Of a stretch of DNA of 64,000 nt, positions 59,201 to 64,000 are shown one piece after another. The notes below the pieces were generated by a model, which was not told where the DNA came from, made no database searches, and saw only the letters and a program-made list of their open reading frames with translations. The translations under genes were made by a program, and so were the position numbers. Source of the stretch: Parasitella parasitica (Eukaryota > Mucoromycota > Mucoromycetes > Mucorales > Mucoraceae). The DNA lies in assembly GCA_025201805.1 (NCBI GenBank), contig MU619311.1:14567-78566 (forward strand). Reading direction: 5' to 3'. The number at the start of each line of letters is the position of its first letter. Position 1 is the stretch's first letter.

Positions 59201-59478
59201 GCTCTTTGGTCGTAGGCATCTATCCAGCTTTGCCCTGAAAAGTTCAAGATATCGATGTAAGATGGGACAATAGAGCTTGCTTCTGAATCAGAAGAATTAC
59301 GGGAAGAAGGGGGTATCATTTGTGTCGTCAGCCATTCTGGCTTGCTCGTTGGCTTCGAATGATTTGTATAAAGGCGTGAAGAAGAGACTGTATTGGAGGA
59401 ACGGCTTGTTGTTAATCGTCGTATAGTGGTTGTTTCTCGAGTATTATTAATGACACTGTCTTTTGCAGAGGAAGACAT
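56209..59478 (-). CDS. DYRK-family (class II, Pom1/DYRK2-like) protein kinase
   Basis: Four exons on the minus strand (58204-59478, 57014-58143, 56553-56941, 56209-56492) give 1025 aa. The first ~640 residues are Ser/Pro/Gln-rich with PPxPP stretches. The DYRK-homology box precedes the kinase ([19 protein letters not shown]). The kinase domain runs from about residue 695 to the end. Its Gly-rich loop is [10 protein letters not shown], with [12 protein letters not shown] (Lys about 726). The catalytic loop is [11 protein letters not shown], the metal loop DFGSS, and the activation segment [18 protein letters not shown], whose YxY pair is the autophosphorylated site of DYRKs. [20 protein letters not shown] follows. 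The enzyme should phosphorylate Ser/Thr. In yeasts relatives control polarity and cell size. The large N-terminus probably sets localisation. A (CT)n tract lies just upstream of the start. Confidence 0.95.
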
Positions 59479-60096
59479 GTATACGGAAAACTAGACAAGA
59501 AACAAGGGAGAAAGAGAGAGAGAGAGAAAAAAAAAACAAGGTGATAATCATCAAGTTAAAAATAGTTGATTTAAAGGGGCCTCTCTTTTTTTTATGTAAG
59601 CAGATGATAGCAATCTCCTCCAGTCATCACAATAGCTTATGCAGTTGAAATGGAGTCCTGCCTGTTTTACTTGCAGCGTATTTTCACGTCAATGATCGTG
59701 ATGGCTTCCATTGTTCGCTGCACGTGTATGCGTTTGTCCCTTACTACCGTATCTACGCTACAATTAGCAATGGACAAAGCAAGTCATGATCTACATAACC
59801 GCATTGTCCTTTGATCTTAAAGGGCTTTTGGCAACATTGTGTCTATAAAAACGTAGCCGATTTCGGCAGCCTTCCACAGGTTCGTCGGATGAAATATCAA
59901 ACATTTCAGCATGTCCAGCAGCTTAAAGCAACAGCATGCGATGTACCGTATGCTATTAAAAAAAGGGACAAGAGGCATCAGCAATGGTTGAACTCCCGAT
60001 TGCTTTTGCTTTTGCTTTTGCTTTTTTGTTTCTAAGCGTTGCCAAATACCCTCTTTCCCAAGATTGTATCCTTTCCTTCCTCCCTCGTGGATAAAA
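59479..60096. promoter_or_regulatory. Divergent promoter region (DYRK kinase and PPxY protein)
   Basis: GA-rich tract at 59507-59536 on the kinase side and a short TTGCTTTTGC repeat at about 60000-60023 on the other. No gene seen. Confidence 0.5.
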
Positions 60097-60618
60097 ATGC
60101 ATCAAGACGATCTTTATGAAAAACTCAATGGCTTTTCAATATCTTCCAATGAAGAAAAATTGACCAAAGCATTGGATAGCACTCATATTTCATCGTCCAC
60201 ATCATCATTAGCAAAACCATCTATCTTCAGTCTTCCATCGCAACAACCACAAAATCAATTTACACAACCTCCGCAGCAGCCCATCTACAGTGGAGATATA
60301 CAGAACAAAACTGGTTACATAGAACACAACATGTGCGATTCGGATCCAGCAGCTGCAAACAACTGGAATAGTGGCAAGACCACTAATCAGCATGATAATT
60401 CACAAGACGGCTGGGGCGAGGACCCACCAAGCTATACAGCCATATTACAGGGGACTTACTTTGGATTCAATTCGATTTTAAAACCGTCAGATGCGATTTC
60501 TAATCTGTCACCTCAGCAAACTACTAATGCGCAAGCCTTTAGTCGTTACAAAAACTCACCAGTATCATTCATCTCGGCTGCAAAAGAGGCTACTAGTGAT
60601 AATAATAATAGTCAGTAA
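60097..60618 (+). CDS. Small PPxY-motif protein of unknown function
   Basis: A single exon of 173 aa from the first ATG. It is mostly disordered (Ser/Gln/Asn/Pro). It has one conspicuous motif, GWGEDPPSYTAIL, which holds PPSY, a PPxY ligand for WW domains such as those of Rsp5/Nedd4 ubiquitin ligases. It has no membrane segment and no catalytic domain. A role as a ligase adaptor is possible but not demonstrated. Confidence 0.6.
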   Translation: MHQDDLYEKLNGFSISSNEEKLTKALDSTHISSSTSSLAKPSIFSLPSQQPQNQFTQPPQQPIYSGDIQNKTGYIEHNMCDSDPAAANNWNSGKTTNQHDNSQDGWGEDPPSYTAILQGTYFGFNSILKPSDAISNLSPQQTTNAQAFSRYKNSPVSFISAAKEATSDNNNSQ

Positions 60619-60726
60619 AAACAAATATTGCCAAAATATTGTTTGCAACAACCATCATAAAGATTGTTTTGCACGATATAGCAGGCTTTGGGTTTCATAA
60701 ACAATGAACAAATCTAAAGATAGTTT

Positions 60727-60772
<46 letters not shown>

Positions 60773-61640
60773 GAGGGCATTGCAACAATAGTAGCAACAA
60801 AAGCATAAGTTTATTCCGAATCTGTGTTTCCATATTCATGCTTGATCTCAGAATGATTCTTAAAGTTTCTCCATTCCAACAATGCCGACTATGTAAGAAA
60901 AAAAAATAAGCAAAACCATTTGGTGTGGCTCAAAGCGGTTGAATCGGTTAGACATAAATTCTATTAGCATTGTGCAAAACAAGTTTACTAGCAAGTATAA
61001 AGTATGATATTCACTCATTAATTCATTTAATAGAGTTTTCATGACAATCATAATTGCCGTCCTGAAATACTGCGGTTATCCTTTATTTTTAGTGACAATC
61101 AATCTCTATAGATTTGTGATAGCTGGTCTGATGATAAAGTAAGAGTTTTAGGACAAGCAACTATTTAAACATTGGATCACCAATGTACCTACTAGCATGT
61201 TTTAGGAGGTACAGAGTACAATGACGGTATTTGGAATCTGAAATCATAAGCTCGTTTAAAAAGAGACTTCTGCCACATGCATTTATACCAGGTCGATATT
61301 TCATATGTATTTGTATCACTCATTATCCAAACAGAAAGTAATTTATAGTATTAAGGAACTTGTACATCAAATCCAAAGCTCTTAATTTCTCTCATAACCC
61401 CCTTTTCCCTTATGTATACTACAGCAATATATTGGAGACTTGAGTGTAATGAACCTTTTCTTGGTTGCATACTGCATCTCCAAGAGTCATGAGCTGAGCC
61501 ATATCTCATGAAATTATTTGATCGCCCTAAAACAAATATGCTCATTAAATAAGTACATACGCAGAAATTGTCCATGTATAAAAGAGTCGATTAAAGCTGC
61601 AAAGGAGCTTTCTTTTCCTTTGGCAGCTATACAAAAAAAA
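60619..61640. other. 1-kb intergenic region with long T run
   Basis: A homopolymer of about 39 T lies at 60729-60767. The rest shows no coding signal, apart from a TATA box before the F-box gene. Confidence 0.55.
61577..61584 (+). promoter_or_regulatory. TATA box of the F-box gene
   Basis: TATAAAAG lies 64 bp before the ATG at 61641, supporting that start over the open frame that extends upstream without an ATG. Confidence 0.5.
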
Positions 61641-63395
61641 ATGTGTCACCCACATGTAGAATACACTTTACCTGAGGAATTATGGGCCATAATATTTCAG
61701 GAAATTAGACAAGTAGAGGACTTGGCCAGGTTCCGATTAGTCTGTCAACTATGGAATCCTTTAGCCGAGAGAGCACTGTTTGGCCAAGATTTAGATTTAA
61801 CGACGGCAGACAAGATCACCAAATTGCTTTATCACTTGAACAGGAAGCCACATATGGCACGATACATCAAGTTCATGCAATTGTCTGATACCGCCCCTTC
61901 AAATTTACAAAAACGATTACTTGATCGAGCATTGACGCCAAATATCAAATATTTGACAGGTCGAATGAGGGAAAATGTGTTTGGCCATTTGCTAGACATC
62001 CTTCAGCATTCAGCAGAGAAATTCAGCAAACTTCAAGTACTGCCGAATTTTCCTGATCTTTGCAGGAAAAGAAACCCGACTGGAATATTCGTACCAACGA
62101 GCAAATATGGCAAAGTACTCCTCTATTTCAAAGAGACTTTGAAGCAGCTAAGGATACAAATACGCCCATGCGATCTCCCTCAACTTTCAGAGTCTGTCAT
62201 CCTGCGTCTGCACGAATTTCAAAACTTGACTTTTCTCGCTTTGGACCTTCAAATCTACCATCACGATGAGCTTGGAGATTGCCTTGGACTAGACTATATC
62301 CTTAGCAAGTGCCCTACGAGTCTAGAAACCTTACAACTGCATTGGGAACCCAGATTTAATTTCATGGAAAAAGAAGACTTCAAGTCTTGGCTCAAGGGCA
62401 ATAACGTAGAACAAGCCCCAAACCTCCGTGAATTGAAAATCGCCAGAGTTTCAAGGCCTCATTCAGTAGAGTATCTTCTATACAAGTATCCCAATGTCTT
62501 GAAACTAGCTATTGGAAGCCTTAACTGCTTTTCGGACCGTATTGTGGACGAGCTAAAGAATATAAGCCTATTCTTGGTCATAGACCATCTACATGGTCTC
62601 TCGCAATTTTACCTAGAAAACAATAGTATCGATCAATTCACAAATTTTCTTTGCAGCTTCAAGAGTACAACAACAAACACATTGCAAATTTCAAAAGGCC
62701 CCAACAATCTTCCAAAGAAAGAAATGTTTTATGTTGAAAAATCCATCGACACTGGAAGCACATTGTACGGGCTCACAACTTGCCGATACAACCCATTAGG
62801 CCACAAGGAACTTTCATCGCTAACTGGTCTAGTAAGTTCTTTTCGTGTTTGTTACGACAACCACGTTGGACAGCGTCTCGGTGAAGAACTATGTGAATTG
62901 TACAAGATAGTCCCGTTTAATATTTGGAACAATTTAGTTTACCTGGAACTCTCTGGTGATAGAAAGATTAGTCAGGCTATCTTGAATAGAATTGATCATT
63001 CTTCAGTCTCAAATTTGAAGTACTTGACTATAGGTGATTGCTTCTGCCCTGGTGAAGACATTGCTCTATCGTTTCCTCAAATAGAACTTGAAATGGTGTC
63101 TTTTGTTAAACTACCTACTTGCAGAGAAAGATGTCCTCCACGGAAGACCCTCTTGATAACAAAACAAACCAGTGCCTCGCAGGAGTCCTGCTACTTTTTG
63201 ACAGCTGGAACACCCTCTCGTTGTGAACAAATTGACGGACAAATTATATCAGAAGATCATGAAAATGTACCAGTGATTCGTTTTTCTTTTAAATCTTTGA
63301 ACAGGCTATACATTAAGCTTGAAGACCATATATTTGATACGAAAGCTAGCATTGATCCCACTGCCAAGTTTTTCTCTACTCTAAAACAGGATTAA
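61641..63395 (+). CDS. F-box protein with leucine-rich region
   Basis: A single exon of 584 aa. The F-box is at the N-terminus: LPEELWAIIFQEIRQVEDLA then RFRLVCQLWNPLAERALF, with the usual L-P and V-C-x-x-W positions. It would bind Skp1 in an SCF ubiquitin ligase. The remaining ~520 residues have irregular leucine-rich repeats (for example LRELKIARVSRPHSVEYLLY, LKYLTIGDCFCPG) that would select substrates. F-box/LRR genes of this size are numerous in Mucorales, and the substrate cannot be told. It has no introns. Confidence 0.88.
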   Translation: MCHPHVEYTLPEELWAIIFQEIRQVEDLARFRLVCQLWNPLAERALFGQDLDLTTADKITKLLYHLNRKPHMARYIKFMQLSDTAPSNLQKRLLDRALTPNIKYLTGRMRENVFGHLLDILQHSAEKFSKLQVLPNFPDLCRKRNPTGIFVPTSKYGKVLLYFKETLKQLRIQIRPCDLPQLSESVILRLHEFQNLTFLALDLQIYHHDELGDCLGLDYILSKCPTSLETLQLHWEPRFNFMEKEDFKSWLKGNNVEQAPNLRELKIARVSRPHSVEYLLYKYPNVLKLAIGSLNCFSDRIVDELKNISLFLVIDHLHGLSQFYLENNSIDQFTNFLCSFKSTTTNTLQISKGPNNLPKKEMFYVEKSIDTGSTLYGLTTCRYNPLGHKELSSLTGLVSSFRVCYDNHVGQRLGEELCELYKIVPFNIWNNLVYLELSGDRKISQAILNRIDHSSVSNLKYLTIGDCFCPGEDIALSFPQIELEMVSFVKLPTCRERCPPRKTLLITKQTSASQESCYFLTAGTPSRCEQIDGQIISEDHENVPVIRFSFKSLNRLYIKLEDHIFDTKASIDPTAKFFSTLKQD

Positions 63396-63828
63396 TGGCT
63401 AGCAAACTACAGTGTCATTTTTACGACTATTTATGCAAAAACTACTATGACCTTAAAAAAGCTCACTTTACGACGCCCCCCTATGAACATGGTTTAACTT
63501 TATGAAATAAAAAACTTATGCTTTTTCAACTGTTGAATGGTTCTGATTGCGCAAGAGCGCTGCACAATATACGAGATATTCGCTCCAAGTGGATCGTAAG
63601 AGTATTTTTTTTTTAAAAAAAAAATTCAAACTGTTCATGTTTGTTTAAATGGCTATCTTCATTTTGTGATATGTCTCCATTACAACAAGATCCGGGCAGA
63701 TGCATTCATAGACAGATAATTTTTTTTTATATGTGAGTTTCCCATGTGCACAGTTGCAACGCTCAATAAATAGCAAGTAGTAATCCTAAAGCTTCTTTTT
63801 TTTTTATTATTATTATTTATGAATAAAA
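63396..63828. other. Intergenic region between convergent genes
   Basis: A/T homopolymers only; no gene seen. Confidence 0.5.
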
Positions 63829-64000
63829 TCAACTGCTATTTTTCTTCATTTCTTCTTGGATTTTACGATGCAAAACACACATGTAATCAACATAGGTTTG
63901 AACTTCAACGTTACGGTCTTCAGACATCCAAGTAGCAAACATAAACTCCAAATTATCCTTTTCTTGTCTAATGACGTGCAAAGCTAAATACCTGGCACGA
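63829..64000 (-). CDS. 3' end of a protein-coding gene, unrecognised
   Basis: The last 57 codons before a TGA stop read YLALHVIRQEKDNLEFMFAT then WMSEDRNVEVQTYVDYMCVL and HRKIQEEMKKNSS. It is alpha-helical and charged, with no stop back to the window edge. The family is not recognised; the rest lies outside the window. Confidence 0.7.
   Translation of the reverse strand, partial: RARYLALHVIRQEKDNLEFMFATWMSEDRNVEVQTYVDYMCVLHRKIQEEMKKNSS

Overview
The window is nuclear DNA from an early-diverging fungus, most likely a Mucorales species (Mucor-like). The reasons are AT-rich sequence, many short introns (about 50-80 nt), a spore-coat CotH-family gene, a TMEM135 homologue, a WRKY-like transcription factor and decayed LINE reverse transcriptase. 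The assignment rests on gene content only; no marker was compared.

Layout. 1-2.5 kb: decayed LINE pieces, one of them ending against an intact tRNA-Asp gene. 2.8-8.3 kb: an acidic nuclear-type protein, a gamma-glutamyltransferase and ribosomal protein eL13. 8.3-11.5 kb: gene-free. 11.5-19.8 kb: a WRKY-like factor, a Zn2Cys6 activator, a secreted phosphoesterase and the ribosome-assembly factor RPF2. 19.8-23 kb: gene-poor with LINE debris. 23-30.4 kb: a PPR protein, a RING-CH membrane protein whose coding end overlaps that of a CEP104 homologue on the other strand, and a polyQ protein. 30.4-32 kb: a coding relic. 32-37 kb: TMEM135 and an EH-domain protein. 37-39.5 kb: gene-free, with a 300-bp inverted repeat. 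39.5-49.4 kb: a GNAT, a WD40 protein tail to tail with a multi-pass membrane protein, an isochorismatase pseudogene, CotH and a membrane kelch protein. 50-60.6 kb: a TEA-domain factor, a small RRM-like protein, a factor with two tandem Zn2Cys6 clusters, a sequence gap, a DYRK kinase and a PPxY protein. 61.6-64 kb: an F-box protein and the 3' end of one more gene.

There is no operon-like logic. The recurring theme is regulation: four putative transcription factors (WRKY-like, Zn2Cys6, TEA, double Zn2Cys6), one DYRK kinase and two ubiquitin-pathway proteins. Exon models were built by hand from splice signals, reading-frame phase and family similarity. Every multi-exon model given as exact sums to a whole number of codons. 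The best leads are the double Zn2Cys6 protein, a stop-free 54-nt intron inside a zinc cluster, a fungal TEA factor with a TEAD-like C-terminus, CEP104 in a presumably non-flagellate fungus, the overlapping convergent coding ends and the long inverted repeat.
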